53,141 bases of DNA from CAMDBL01 sp964498125 (GCA_964498125.1 CAZCGE010000021.1:1-53141), one strand, 5' to 3'; numbered from the stretch's first letter, positions 18,790 through 27,694 are shown. Numbers and translations: made by a program. The notes: a model not told the origin generated them from the letters alone.

Positions 18790-21090
18790 ATGAAACGCGC
18801 CGAAGGCCCCATACTGAAGGACGTCGTGCTGATCGGCGCCGGCCACGCTCATGTCGGTGTGCTGCGCGATTTCGGCATGTCGCCCATCCAGGGGCTGCGG
18901 ATCACGCTCGTCACGCGGCAGGTGCATACGCCCTATTCCGGCATGCTGCCCGGCCTGGTGACGGGACACTACGACGCCGATGACGTGCATATAGACACCG
19001 CGCCGCTGACACGCTTCGCCGGCGCCCGGCTCTATCAGGCCGAGGTGACGGGGCTCGACCTGTCCGCCCGGCGCGTTCTCTGCCAGGATCGGCCGCCGGT
19101 GCCCTTCGACCTGCTGTCGCTCGACATCGGCTCGACGCCCGGTGGCGCCGACGTGCCCGGCGCGGCCGAGCATGCGATCCCGGTCAAGCCCATCGACCAA
19201 TTCCAGATCCGTTTCGAGGCCGCACGTCAACGCATCCTGCAAGCAGGGGGCATGGCGAGCATTGCCGTTGTCGGCGGCGGCGCGGCAGGCGTCGAGCTTG
19301 CGCTCGCCCTCGACGGCCGCCTCAAGCGCGACATCGCCCGGGCGGGGGGGGATGTCCGCGGCTGCAAGGTCACGGTACTGGCGGCAACGCCGACCATCCT
19401 GCCGACGCTGGCGAACGGCGCGCGCCGGCGCGTGGAGCGGATCCTCGCCGAGCGCGGCCTCGAGGTGATGACGCGCGCGCGGGTAACCCGTGTCGACGAG
19501 CGGCGCGTCGAGATCGAAGGCGCCGCGCCGCAAACCTTTGACGTCGTCTTCTGGGCCACCCAAGCGGCCGCCGCGCCCTGGCTCGGATCAACCGGGCTGC
19601 AACTCGACGCACACGGCTTCATTGCCGTCGATGCCACGCTGCAGTCGCTCTCGCATCGCGGTGTGTTCGCGGTCGGCGATGTCGCAAGTCTGCGGGACCA
19701 CGACCTGCCCAAATCCGGTGTCTATGCGGTGCGGCAGGGCCCGTACCTCTCAGACAACATCAGGCGGACCTTGGCGGATCGTCCGCTGAGGAGGTATCGG
19801 CCCCAGCGCGCGTCCTTGTACCTCATCACGACGGGTGAGAGATATGCCGTCGGCAGTCGCAATGGTTGCAGTTTTGAAGGCGCCTGGGCGTGGCGCTGGA
19901 AGGACTGGATCGATCGTGCCTTCATGGAAAAATTCAGCAAGCTGCCTGAGATGCATCAGGCCGAAGTCGCTGCTCCTCCAGGGATCGCCGACCGGACGAC
20001 AATCACAGACATCCCAGCGGCCGGCATGCGCTGCGGCGGCTGCGGGGCAAAAGTGGCGGCCGGTGTGCTGTCCCGCGCGCTTGCACGCCTGGCGCCCGCC
20101 GCCAGATCCAATGTCGTGATTGGGCTGGACGCAGCCGACGATGCGGCGGTGATCGACCAAGGTGGCGCCACCCTCTCCGTGCAGAGTGTCGACTATTTCC
20201 GCTCCATGATCGATGATCCCTACACGTTCGGGCGCATCGCCGCCAACCATGCGCTGGGCGACCTCTATGCCATGGGCGCCGAGCCGCAAACGGCACTGGC
20301 GATCGCCACTCTGCCGTATGGCATCGAAGCCAAGGTCGAGGCGGACCTGACGGATCTCATGGCCGGCGCCAATGCGACGCTGCGCGAGGCGGCGTGCACG
20401 CTCGTCGGCGGCCATACCAGCGAAGGTGCGGAGCTGGCGCTGGGCTTTGCCGTCACGGGCTCGGTCGACCGCGACATGGTCCTGCGCAAGAGCGGCATGC
20501 GGCCCGGCGACGTCGTCATCCTGACCAAGCCGATCGGCACCGGCACGCTGCTGGCCGCACATATGCACGGCAAGGCCAAGGCGCGCTGGGTGATGGCGGC
20601 GCTGGAACAGATGGCGCAGTCCAACAGGTTGGCGGCGACCGCTCTGCGGCGCCACGGCGTGCATGCCGCAACCGACGTAACCGGCTTTGGCCTGCTGGGC
20701 CACCTGGCGGAAATGGTGCACGCGAGCGGGGTCGATGCGACGTTGCGTCTGGCGGACATCCCGTTGCTCGACGGCGCCCCGGAGACGATTGCCGTTGGAA
20801 TAGTCTCATCATTGCAACCGCAAAACCTTCTCATTGGCCATACCATCAGCAACCGCGATGCGGCTTCGGCACATGCCACCTTCCCGCTGCTGTTTGATCC
20901 GCAGACGGCGGGTGGGTTGTTGGCCTCGGTGCCGGCCGAACAGGCTGAGGCGTGTGTTGCCGCGCTGGTCGCCGCGGGCTATGCGCGGGCGGCCGTGATT
21001 GCAGCGGTGCATCCGCGTTCCGGCTCGGCCAAGCCGATCGTCGTCGATGTATCGGCTGCCGACCGTGTGATCCAGACACGTCAACCGTGA
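18790..21090 (+). CDS. selD: Fusion of an FAD-dependent NADH-dehydrogenase-like domain and selenide, water dikinase (SelD)
   Basis: 766 residues from ATG 18790 (AAAGG upstream). Residues 1-400 form a two-dinucleotide-fold flavoprotein: VLIGAGHAHVGVLRDFG for FAD, IAVVGGGAAGVELALAL for NAD(P)H, and GVFAVGDVA for the FAD tail. Residues 410-766 are a full SelD: MRCGGC418GAK421, with Cys and Lys spaced as in E. coli Cys17/Lys20, then VIGLDAADDAAVI, DYFRSMIDDPYTFGRIAANHALGDLYAMGA, LVGGHTSEGAEL and ATDVTGFGLLGH. SelD makes selenophosphate from selenide and ATP; the flavin part may supply reducing power or selenide. The active site is Cys (TGC), not selenocysteine. No selA, selB, selC or mnmH is in the window. 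Confidence 0.93.
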   Translation: MKRAEGPILKDVVLIGAGHAHVGVLRDFGMSPIQGLRITLVTRQVHTPYSGMLPGLVTGHYDADDVHIDTAPLTRFAGARLYQAEVTGLDLSARRVLCQDRPPVPFDLLSLDIGSTPGGADVPGAAEHAIPVKPIDQFQIRFEAARQRILQAGGMASIAVVGGGAAGVELALALDGRLKRDIARAGGDVRGCKVTVLAATPTILPTLANGARRRVERILAERGLEVMTRARVTRVDERRVEIEGAAPQTFDVVFWATQAAAAPWLGSTGLQLDAHGFIAVDATLQSLSHRGVFAVGDVASLRDHDLPKSGVYAVRQGPYLSDNIRRTLADRPLRRYRPQRASLYLITTGERYAVGSRNGCSFEGAWAWRWKDWIDRAFMEKFSKLPEMHQAEVAAPPGIADRTTITDIPAAGMRCGGCGAKVAAGVLSRALARLAPAARSNVVIGLDAADDAAVIDQGGATLSVQSVDYFRSMIDDPYTFGRIAANHALGDLYAMGAEPQTALAIATLPYGIEAKVEADLTDLMAGANATLREAACTLVGGHTSEGAELALGFAVTGSVDRDMVLRKSGMRPGDVVILTKPIGTGTLLAAHMHGKAKARWVMAALEQMAQSNRLAATALRRHGVHAATDVTGFGLLGHLAEMVHASGVDATLRLADIPLLDGAPETIAVGIVSSLQPQNLLIGHTISNRDAASAHATFPLLFDPQTAGGLLASVPAEQAEACVAALVAAGYARAAVIAAVHPRSGSAKPIVVDVSAADRVIQTRQP

Positions 21091-21156
21091 TGCAACATGA
21101 TATGCTCGCGGCCGCACACGTTGCACCTTTCCAATGTCACATCAAGGGTATTTCGC

Positions 21157-21363
21157 ATGGATGAAACTGCAATCGATCGCGCCGCCATGGGCCGCCTGGC
21201 CAAGGCTCTCGATTTCATTTGTGGACCCGGGCACCCCACGACCCTGGCGCTCAAGACGGCGTCGGAGACGGGCACCGAGAAAGACATCAAGGCCGCCCGC
21301 ACGCTGTTCCTGAGGCTGAAGCCCGCCGATCGCCGTGCGGCGCTGGCCATGATCCAGGATTGA
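21157..21363 (+). CDS. Small conserved-looking hypothetical protein (68 residues)
   Basis: ATG 21157 is chosen because AAGGGT lies seven bases upstream; an earlier in-frame start (21097) lacks one. The 68-residue product (MDETAIDRAAMGRLAKALDF…) is helical, with GPGHPTTLALKTASETGT in the middle and a basic helix near the end. It has no signal or membrane segment. I do not recognise a family. It follows the SelD fusion by 66 bases on the same strand and converges with the ABC ATPase gene, whose stop is nine bases away. Confidence 0.65.
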   Translation: MDETAIDRAAMGRLAKALDFICGPGHPTTLALKTASETGTEKDIKAARTLFLRLKPADRRAALAMIQD

Positions 21364-21372
21364 TCCGCAGGC

Positions 21373-22164
21373 TCAGCGTCCCGAGGCGATGCCGCTCAAT
21401 TCGCTCGCCTCAGCGCCGACGATGTATTTCACCACCTCGTCCATGGAAAACTCCGCAATCGGCCGATTGGCGACGGATTGGCCGGTGCGCAGCACCATGA
21501 TGCGATCGGCCACCGTGAAGATGTCCTGCAGGCGATGGCTGATGATGATGACAGAAACGCCGGCTTCGCGCAGGCCTCGGATGATATCCAGAACTTTGCC
21601 GACTTCCTTCACGGCCAGGCTGGCGGTCGGCTCGTCCATGACGACGACACGCGCCTGGAACGCCACCGCGCGAGCTATGGCAATCGCCTGCTGCTGGCCG
21701 CCCGACATGCGTTCGACGTTGGTGCGCAGCGAGGTGATGTTGATTTTCAGCCGGTCGAGCAGGGATCTGGTCTCGCGCTCCATGCGCGGCTCGTCGAGCC
21801 ACTCGCCCGCACCCGGCACAGCCACACGCGCGTGCTCGCGGCCGAGAAAGACATTGGCGACGACATCGAGGTTCTGCGCCAGCGCCAGGTTCTGATAGAT
21901 CATCTCGATACCGAGCGCGCGGCTATCCCGCGGCGAGGTGAAATGCATCGGCTGGCCGTCGATCAAAATCTCGCCGCTGTCAGGGCGGTGCACGCCGGTC
22001 AGCGTCTTCATCAATGTCGATTTGCCGGCGGCATTATCGCCGACCAGGCCCAGCACCTCGCGGTGGCCCAGCCGCAGATCGACGCCGCGCAGCGCTTGCA
22101 CCGCGCCGAACGACTTGACGATGCCGCGCATCTCGATCAAGGGGGCCTTGGCGGCCGGAACCAT
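21373..22164 (-). CDS. ABC transporter ATP-binding protein, sugar-import (FrcA/RbsA) type, orphan
   Basis: 263 residues from ATG 22164 (GAGAGGAT seven bases upstream; ATG 22173 overlaps that site). Walker A is GDNAAGKST, the Q-loop is IYQNLAL, the signature MSGGQQQAIAIARA, Walker B VVVMDEPTAS and the H-loop IISHR. GDNAAGKST and the TSLRTNVERMSGGQQ region are typical of carbohydrate-uptake CUT2 ATPases, but only one ATPase domain is present, as in FrcA, whereas RbsA has two. No permease or binding protein is next to it. It may serve subunits encoded elsewhere or belong to the metabolic genes upstream (aminotransferase, reductase). Confidence 0.85.
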   Translation of the reverse strand: MVPAAKAPLIEMRGIVKSFGAVQALRGVDLRLGHREVLGLVGDNAAGKSTLMKTLTGVHRPDSGEILIDGQPMHFTSPRDSRALGIEMIYQNLALAQNLDVVANVFLGREHARVAVPGAGEWLDEPRMERETRSLLDRLKINITSLRTNVERMSGGQQQAIAIARAVAFQARVVVMDEPTASLAVKEVGKVLDIIRGLREAGVSVIIISHRLQDIFTVADRIMVLRTGQSVANRPIAEFSMDEVVKYIVGAEASELSGIASGR

Positions 22165-22296
22165 CCCAGTCATCCTCTCTGCCAAGCAGACGTCATGCAC
22201 AGTAGCAGCCGGCCGCGCCCAGAGAAACATTGCCTGCGCCACAGGTCCCCGCAAGGGCTTTGCCGCCGTGCGCCGGCGCCAACGCGTTGCTCGGCT

Positions 22297-23496
22297 TCAC
22301 GGCCGCACGCTGGCGCCCAAGTGCGTGATGGCCGCCTGCACGCCGCCCGACCCATGCGGCACACCGAGGGCCGTAAGGCCCATCTCGATCACGCCGAGCG
22401 TGCCGAGCACCATGGGTGCGTTGACGTGTCCCATATGCGCGACGCGGAAAGCCCTGCCGTTCAATGCGCCGATGCCGGTGCCGAGCACGACGCCACAGTG
22501 CTCCCGGGCATAGTCGACCAGCGCTTTCACCTCGTGCCGGTGTCCGGGCACCGCGTTCCAGAGCACCGTCGTGATGGAAGCGGCGCGCTCGGCCGGATCG
22601 GTGACGCCAAACGACAGCACCTTGCCTTCAGACCAGACGGAAACCGCGCGCTGCGTCGCTTGCGCGAGCAGGCGGTGGCGCTCGAACACACGCTCGAGCC
22701 CCTCGGCCAGGATCATGTCGATAGCCTGGCGCAGACCAAACAACAGATGCTCGGGCGGCGTACCGCAATACTTGTGGTAGTGCTCCGCGCCCTCGCGGAA
22801 GGTCCAGTCCCAGTAGGGCGTCACCATTCCGGCACGCTGATGCGCGGCAACGGCGCGCTCGCCAGCCGCGATAAATGCGAGCCCCGGCGGCGTCATCAAG
22901 CCCTTCTGGGAACCGGCAACCGCAACGTCGACACCCCAGGCGTCCATGTCGAAGGGCATGCAGGCGAGCGATGCAACGACATCGACGAGCAACAGCGCGG
23001 GATGGCCGGCGGCGCGCAGGGCCCGCGCAATGGCGGCAATATCGTTCACCACGCCCGATGCCGTGTCGATCTGCACCACCAGGATCGCCTTGATTGCGTG
23101 CGCCGTGTCGGCCTCGAGGCGGGCCTCGACCGCGGCAGGCTGCACGGCGCGCGCGTAGTCGCCGGCCAGCACCTCGACCTCGGCGCCGAGCCTGGCCGCC
23201 ATTTCACCCCAGCCGGCGGCGAACCTGCCGGAGTCGAGCACCAGAACTTTATCGCCGCGCGACAGGACATTGGTCAGTGCCGCTTCCCAGGCACCATGAC
23301 CATTGGCAGCGTATATGTAGGTGCGCCCGCGTGTGCGAAAGAGCGTGCGCAGATCTTCCAGCAGGCTCGCTGTCAGGTCGACGAGGCTGCCTGCGTAGAT
23401 GTCCACCGCCGGCCGGTGCATGGCGGCCAGCACCTCGTCGGGCACGGTTGTCGGGCCCGGAATGGACAGGAATTCACGGCCGGCGCGCACGGTCAT
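22297..23496 (-). CDS. Class V PLP aminotransferase, serine/alanine-glyoxylate type
   Basis: 399 residues from ATG 23496 (GGAG seven bases upstream). It begins FLSIPGPTTVPDEVLAAM, the usual start of serine-glyoxylate and alanine-glyoxylate aminotransferases. The PLP-binding lysine is K198 in AGSQKGLMTPPG. IYAANGHGAWEAAL and ILVVQIDTASGVVND surround the cofactor. The end has RVAHMGHVNAPMVLGTLGVIE. Serine-glyoxylate transamination gives glycine and hydroxypyruvate. The adjacent reductase of the 3-hydroxyisobutyrate/tartronate-semialdehyde family could act on related three-carbon products, so a glyoxylate-serine route is plausible. Confidence 0.88.
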   Translation of the reverse strand: MTVRAGREFLSIPGPTTVPDEVLAAMHRPAVDIYAGSLVDLTASLLEDLRTLFRTRGRTYIYAANGHGAWEAALTNVLSRGDKVLVLDSGRFAAGWGEMAARLGAEVEVLAGDYARAVQPAAVEARLEADTAHAIKAILVVQIDTASGVVNDIAAIARALRAAGHPALLLVDVVASLACMPFDMDAWGVDVAVAGSQKGLMTPPGLAFIAAGERAVAAHQRAGMVTPYWDWTFREGAEHYHKYCGTPPEHLLFGLRQAIDMILAEGLERVFERHRLLAQATQRAVSVWSEGKVLSFGVTDPAERAASITTVLWNAVPGHRHEVKALVDYAREHCGVVLGTGIGALNGRAFRVAHMGHVNAPMVLGTLGVIEMGLTALGVPHGSGGVQAAITHLGASVRP

Positions 23497-23613
23497 AAGC
23501 TGCTCCGAGGTTGGTCCACGTCGCGTCAAGGGTGGTACGCGCTCAACCTGCCATGCGGCCCGCCGTCCGTCGATCTCAGACAGCTGAAGCTGCGCCACAT
23601 GCGCGGGGCAGGC

Positions 23614-24531
23614 TCACGATGGACCAGGCTTTACCTGGGGAAGCAGCGTGACGACCGCGGCGGCATCGAGCTCACTCTTGCCGCCGGCCACCAGCATGCG
23701 GAACAGCGACAGCGCCTGGCCGGCCATTGGCATGGCGAGGTGGTGCTCGGCCGCCGCCGCGTTGAGCATTTCCAAATCCTTCAGCACCTGGCGCGCATAT
23801 CCGCGCGGGGCGAAATCACGCGCGATCATGCGCTCGAACACGAGCGGCAACAGGTTCGAGCCGGCGTGCCCCGACGCCAGCGCCTGCGGAATCCGCGCCG
23901 CATCGACGCCATAGGCCTCGGCCAGCCGCAGTGCCTCGGCCATGACGCAGTAGCTGGTCAACACCAGCGTTTGATTGACGAGCTTGGTCGCCTGACCGGC
24001 GCCGACAGGTCCCATATGCGTGAAGCGGCCAAGCTGCTCCATGACGGGACGGATCAAGGCGATGGCGTCGGGGTGTCCTCCGGCCATGATGGCGAGCGTG
24101 CCGTCCTCGGCGGCTGCCGGACCACCAGACACCGGCGCATCGACGAACGCGATATCATGCCGAAGGTCGCTCGCGCTCGACCGCGACCGCAGGGCCGGCA
24201 CCGCCTGCAGTGTGCTGCTCATCTCCGTCGTCGAAAGGTCGACGACGACGCGCACGCGTGGATTGGCGCATGCTGCAATGCCGGCGCTGCCCGCGATCAC
24301 CTCGGCCATGCTATCCGTCGTCGTCACCGAAATCAGGATGAAGTCGGCGCCGCCCGCAACGTCCGCGGCGGAGGTGGCCGCCGTCGCGCCGAGACGCATC
24401 GCCGCAGACACCTTCGCTGCGTCAATATCGTGCCCGATGACAGGGTAGCCCAGTGCCACCAGCCGCTTGATGAAGCCCTGGCCCATCAGTCCCAGGCCAA
24501 TGCAGCCGATGGTCGGTCGCTCTGAGGACAT
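23614..24531 (-). CDS. NAD(P)-dependent 3-hydroxyacid dehydrogenase (3-hydroxyisobutyrate / tartronate semialdehyde reductase family)
   Basis: 305 residues; GGGAGGA lies shortly before ATG 24531. The Rossmann motif is IGCIGLGLMGQGF. FVDAPVSGGPAAAEDGTLAIMAGG is the substrate signature, and GPVGAGQATKLVNQTLV carries the conserved catalytic lysine (K in GQATKLVNQ). Length matches the family (about 295). Members reduce tartronate semialdehyde to glycerate or oxidise 3-hydroxyisobutyrate. The aminotransferase gene follows after 117 bases on the same strand, which favours a role in glyoxylate and glycerate metabolism. The exact substrate is not decided by sequence. Confidence 0.88.
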   Translation of the reverse strand: MSSERPTIGCIGLGLMGQGFIKRLVALGYPVIGHDIDAAKVSAAMRLGATAATSAADVAGGADFILISVTTTDSMAEVIAGSAGIAACANPRVRVVVDLSTTEMSSTLQAVPALRSRSSASDLRHDIAFVDAPVSGGPAAAEDGTLAIMAGGHPDAIALIRPVMEQLGRFTHMGPVGAGQATKLVNQTLVLTSYCVMAEALRLAEAYGVDAARIPQALASGHAGSNLLPLVFERMIARDFAPRGYARQVLKDLEMLNAAAAEHHLAMPMAGQALSLFRMLVAGGKSELDAAAVVTLLPQVKPGPS

Positions 24532-24845
24532 GCCGCTCCTCCCACCTCCGCTTTATTCCGGGCAAGGGAGCAACACCACGAAGACCCAGAACGACAGCTC
24601 GTTGCACCTCAGCGTAATTGCCGCGGCATGGCCAGGGAAATATTCGCCCTGCAAAGCGTTCGCGACGCATGGTGTCGGCGGCGAGGCGCAGCGCCGGGAG
24701 AGCGCAATGCATGGACCAAAACTGGAGGCATTCACCTGCAGGTCATGACTGCGGCCAGCGACAAACCCCTTGTCATTCGATCGCCAGTTCGGGCAGCCTC
24801 TGCCTGGCAGCCCGGTTTCACCGAAGTATCAGGGAATTCTCCGCG
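24532..24845. promoter_or_regulatory. Divergent intergenic region
   Basis: 314 bases between the divergently read reductase and ATC-hydrolase-family genes. It must hold promoters for both, but no clear -35/-10 pair, palindrome or gene is visible. Confidence 0.35.
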
Positions 24846-25331
24846 ATGTCAGACGCAGCGAACATGGCCATGCTGGAGCGCCGGCGCATCGAAGCCGGCA
24901 TCCTGAAGCACGTCTACTACACCCTCGAGGCCTCGCACGGTATTGATGTTGCCCAGCGCACGATTGCCGATGCCGTGCGCGCGGCGTCCATCGCGCAGGC
25001 CCGTGAGCTGGCGTTGGCCGCCGGCGGCAAGACATCGATGCAGACCTTCATCGATCGGCAAGAGCCGTGGCTGCGGGGCGGCTCTCTCGAGATCTCCGTG
25101 CAAGAGCAGAGCGACACGCGCTACCGCTATAACGTCACCCGCTGCCGCTACGCCGAGATGTATCGCGACATGGGGCTTGGTGAGATCGGCCACCTGTTGT
25201 CGTGCCAGCGCGACGCCACTTTCTGCCAGGGCTACGACAAGAATTTGAAGCTGACGCGGACGCAGACCATCATGCAAGGCGCGACCCACTGCGACTTCGA
25301 CTACACGTATGACACCGAGGGCAAGACGTGA
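24846..25331 (+). CDS. L-2-amino-thiazoline-4-carboxylic acid (ATC) hydrolase family protein
   Basis: 161 residues from ATG 24846 (AGGGA upstream). The C-terminal half has the pattern seen in ATC-hydrolase-family proteins: a cysteine-containing LLSCQRDATFCQGYDKNLKL followed by TRTQTIMQGATHCDFDY, with a terminal G…CDF motif. The founding member opens the thiazoline ring on the way to L-cysteine, but most relatives are uncharacterised. No signal or membrane segment is seen. The binding-protein gene of the first Liv cluster starts 140 bases downstream on the same strand, so a link to uptake of its substrate is possible, but inferred only from position. Confidence 0.72.
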   Translation: MSDAANMAMLERRRIEAGILKHVYYTLEASHGIDVAQRTIADAVRAASIAQARELALAAGGKTSMQTFIDRQEPWLRGGSLEISVQEQSDTRYRYNVTRCRYAEMYRDMGLGEIGHLLSCQRDATFCQGYDKNLKLTRTQTIMQGATHCDFDYTYDTEGKT

Positions 25332-25471
25332 ACCCGGGAGGGCTTTGCTTGGGACTTGAAAGGCGACGTGAATCGACTTGAATCAACGTTGACAAGCCAA
25401 GGCCCGCACCCCCACACTCCTATCAAACGAGCTGAAACACACGCGCCGAAGCCGACATCGGGAGAGGAACC

Positions 25472-26773
25472 ATGGGAATTTTGAAATCCGCCGCGACTGC
25501 CACAATCGGCCTTGCGGCGATACTCGGCGGCACGACAACCGTCCTCGCTCAAGCCAAGGAAATCAAGGTCGGCGTCATCTACGACCAGACCGGCGCCTTC
25601 GCGGCCGGCGGCTCGAAGGCCGCGTCGATCGGCACACAGATCGCCATCGACCTGATCAACGAGAAGGGCGGCGTCGAAGGCTACAAGATCGTGCCCATCA
25701 ACGCCGACGCCCAGTCGAAAACCGATGTGGCGATCAACGAGGCCGAGCGGCTGCTCAATGACACCAAGGTCGATCTGCTGATGGGCGTCTATTCGTCGGC
25801 CCACTGCGTGCCGATGGCCGCCAAGGTCGACGCCGCCAAGAAGTTCATGTGGGCCAATGTTTGCGTCGCCTCCGCCGTATTCAAGGATAAGAACCTGCAA
25901 TACGTGTTCCGCCCGCAGGTGCATTCGGATCAGTTCGGCGAGGCGTCCTGCACGTTCATCGCCGAGAACGCCAAGGACAAGCTCAAGAAAGAAGTCAAGG
26001 ACATCAAGGTCGCCATCATCCACGAGGATGGTCCGTATGGCGCCGGCGTGGCCATGGGCAACGAGGCCAAGTGCAAGGAGCTGGGCATCCAGGTGGTCCA
26101 CAAGGAGGGCTATGCCGCGACCTCGACCGACCTGTCCGCACTGGTTTCGAAGCTGCGCCGCGCCCAGGCCGACGTCATCCTGCACACGGGCTACAACCCG
26201 GATATCACGCTGTTCCTGCGCCAATCCAAGGAAGCCGGCCTGAAATGGTTGGCGCTGATCGGGCACGGCGCCGGCTACGGCCAGATCGACAAGTTGATCG
26301 AGACCTTCAAGGACGACGTCAACCTGGTCTTCAATGTCGATCCCGTCGCCGCGCAATTGCTGGACGCGAAATCGCTGAAGCCTGGCCTCGGCGATCTGAC
26401 CGCCGAGATGGTCAAGCGCTACAAGGCGGCTGCCGGCGCCACCGAGGTGCCGCCGCACACCTCGATGGGCTTCAACCAGGCCTGGATCTTCTTCTCGGAC
26501 GTGCTGCCGCGCGCGATCAAGAAGCACGGTGGCTACAATCCAGAGGCGCTGCGCAAGGCCGCGCTCGAGACCGATATTCCCGAGGGCGGAACGATCCAGG
26601 GCTATGGCGTGAAATTCTTCCCCGTCGGGCACAAGATGGCCGGCCAGAACGAGCGCTCATCGCCGGTCGTCATGCAATACCTCAAGGGCGAGACCAAGAT
26701 CGCCTGGCCGAAGGCGCTGCGCACCATCGACCCGGTACTGCCGCTGCCCGCCGGCCACGCCTATGCGCGGTGA
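25472..26773 (+). CDS. ABC transporter substrate-binding protein, branched-chain amino acid (LivK) type
   Basis: 433 residues with a Sec signal peptide (MGILKSAATATIGLAAILGG…VLAQA); GGGAGAGGAA precedes the ATG. The mature protein starts KEIKVGVIYDQTGAFAAGGSKAASIG, the canonical type I periplasmic-binding fold of the Leu/Ile/Val-amide family. DLINEKGGVEGYKIVPINADAQS and a long C-terminal lobe follow. It delivers ligand to the permease and ATPases encoded just downstream. In bacteria with many such clusters, ligands include amides, aromatic acids and urea, so the ligand here is open. A TTGACA lies at 25389-25394 but has no good -10. Confidence 0.92.
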   Translation: MGILKSAATATIGLAAILGGTTTVLAQAKEIKVGVIYDQTGAFAAGGSKAASIGTQIAIDLINEKGGVEGYKIVPINADAQSKTDVAINEAERLLNDTKVDLLMGVYSSAHCVPMAAKVDAAKKFMWANVCVASAVFKDKNLQYVFRPQVHSDQFGEASCTFIAENAKDKLKKEVKDIKVAIIHEDGPYGAGVAMGNEAKCKELGIQVVHKEGYAATSTDLSALVSKLRRAQADVILHTGYNPDITLFLRQSKEAGLKWLALIGHGAGYGQIDKLIETFKDDVNLVFNVDPVAAQLLDAKSLKPGLGDLTAEMVKRYKAAAGATEVPPHTSMGFNQAWIFFSDVLPRAIKKHGGYNPEALRKAALETDIPEGGTIQGYGVKFFPVGHKMAGQNERSSPVVMQYLKGETKIAWPKALRTIDPVLPLPAGHAYAR

Positions 26774-26824
26774 GGGGTCAGCGGCGGGGTCAGGCCCCGC
26801 GGGTCCGACCCCATGCTCCAGCGA

Positions 26825-26926
26825 CGTAGGGTGCGATAGCGGAGCGTATCGCACCGCCGCTCTTGCGCCGCCGCAGCGGCCGGTGCAAAACGCCCTCCGC
26901 TGCGCTGCGGGCTATTGCACCCTACG
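26825..26926. repeat. Extragenic palindromic repeat between the binding-protein and livG genes
   Basis: Outer arms CGTAGGGTGC(G)ATAGC at 26825-26840 and its complement at 26911-26926 match at 15 of 16 positions. Inside lies a perfect 9-bp hairpin, GGTGCGATA/TATCGCACC (26830-26855), and a second GGTGCA…TGCACC pair. Such repeats after binding-protein genes can protect the upstream mRNA and lower expression of downstream subunits. Confidence 0.75.
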
Positions 26927-26959
26927 GCGTCCTCGCAGACGAGTGCGGAGACCGGCTTG

Positions 26960-27694
26960 ATGTCCCTCCTCGCTGTTTCCGGCTTGACGAAAATGTTCGG
27001 CGGCTTCACCGCCGTCAGCAACGTGTCGTTCGAGGTGCGGGAGGGCGAGATTCTCGGCTTGATCGGCCCCAACGGCTCGGGCAAGAGCACCACCTTCAAC
27101 TGCATCGCCGGCATGTACGCCCCGACCTCGGGCTCGATCCGCCTCGAAGGCGCACAGATTGGCGGGCTCACCGCCAACAAGGTCTGCCACAAGGGGATCG
27201 GGCGCACCTATCAGATCCCGCGTCCGTTTCGCAATCTGACGCTGCTCGAGAACGTGGCCCTGTCGGCCTGGTTCGGCCAACAGGGCAAGACCTCGCGGCG
27301 CGACTGCTGGCGGCAAGCGGAGCAAGCACTCGCCCTGGTCGGCCTGCCGACCGATGCCAAGTCGACCACCAATGGATTAGGCGCCAGCGCGCTCAAGCAG
27401 CTCGAGCTGGCTCGCGCGCTGGCGACGCAGCCTAAACTGCTGCTGGCGGACGAAAGCCTCAACGGCCTCGATCACACCGAGATGGACCAGGCCGCCGACA
27501 TGCTGCAACGCATCCGCAAGGAGATGGGGATCACCATCGTCTGGGTCGAGCACATCATGGGCGTGCTGATGCGCGTGGTCGACCGCGTCGTCGTACTCGA
27601 CCACGGCGAGAAGATCTTCGATGGCGCCCCGAAGGCCGCCCAGGCCGACCGGCGCGTCATCGAGGTCTACCTCGGCGCGGATGCGGTGGCATAA
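26960..27694 (+). CDS. livG: ABC transporter ATP-binding protein, LivG type (cluster 1)
   Basis: 244 residues from ATG 26960 (GGAG nine bases upstream). Walker A is GPNGSGKST, the Q-loop region GRTYQIPRPFRNLTLLENV, and Walker B LLLADES. The helical-domain signature is degenerate, GASALKQLELARAL instead of LS.GQ; a comparable non-canonical signature occurs in some Liv-type ATPases for aromatic or amide uptake. NGLDHTEMDQA and WVEHIMGVLM complete the site. It pairs with the livF product 12 bases downstream to drive the livH/livM permease at the inner membrane. Confidence 0.92.
   Translation: MSLLAVSGLTKMFGGFTAVSNVSFEVREGEILGLIGPNGSGKSTTFNCIAGMYAPTSGSIRLEGAQIGGLTANKVCHKGIGRTYQIPRPFRNLTLLENVALSAWFGQQGKTSRRDCWRQAEQALALVGLPTDAKSTTNGLGASALKQLELARALATQPKLLLADESLNGLDHTEMDQAADMLQRIRKEMGITIVWVEHIMGVLMRVVDRVVVLDHGEKIFDGAPKAAQADRRVIEVYLGADAVA

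Noticed and set aside
20029..20052. Selenocysteine codon in the SelD active site
   Set aside because: The codon at the active-site position is TGC, so the residue is cysteine.
21478..24525. A 1015-codon open frame on the plus strand
   Set aside because: It is antisense to three well-supported minus-strand genes (ABC ATPase, aminotransferase, dehydrogenase) and has shadow composition (Arg, His, Ala rich).
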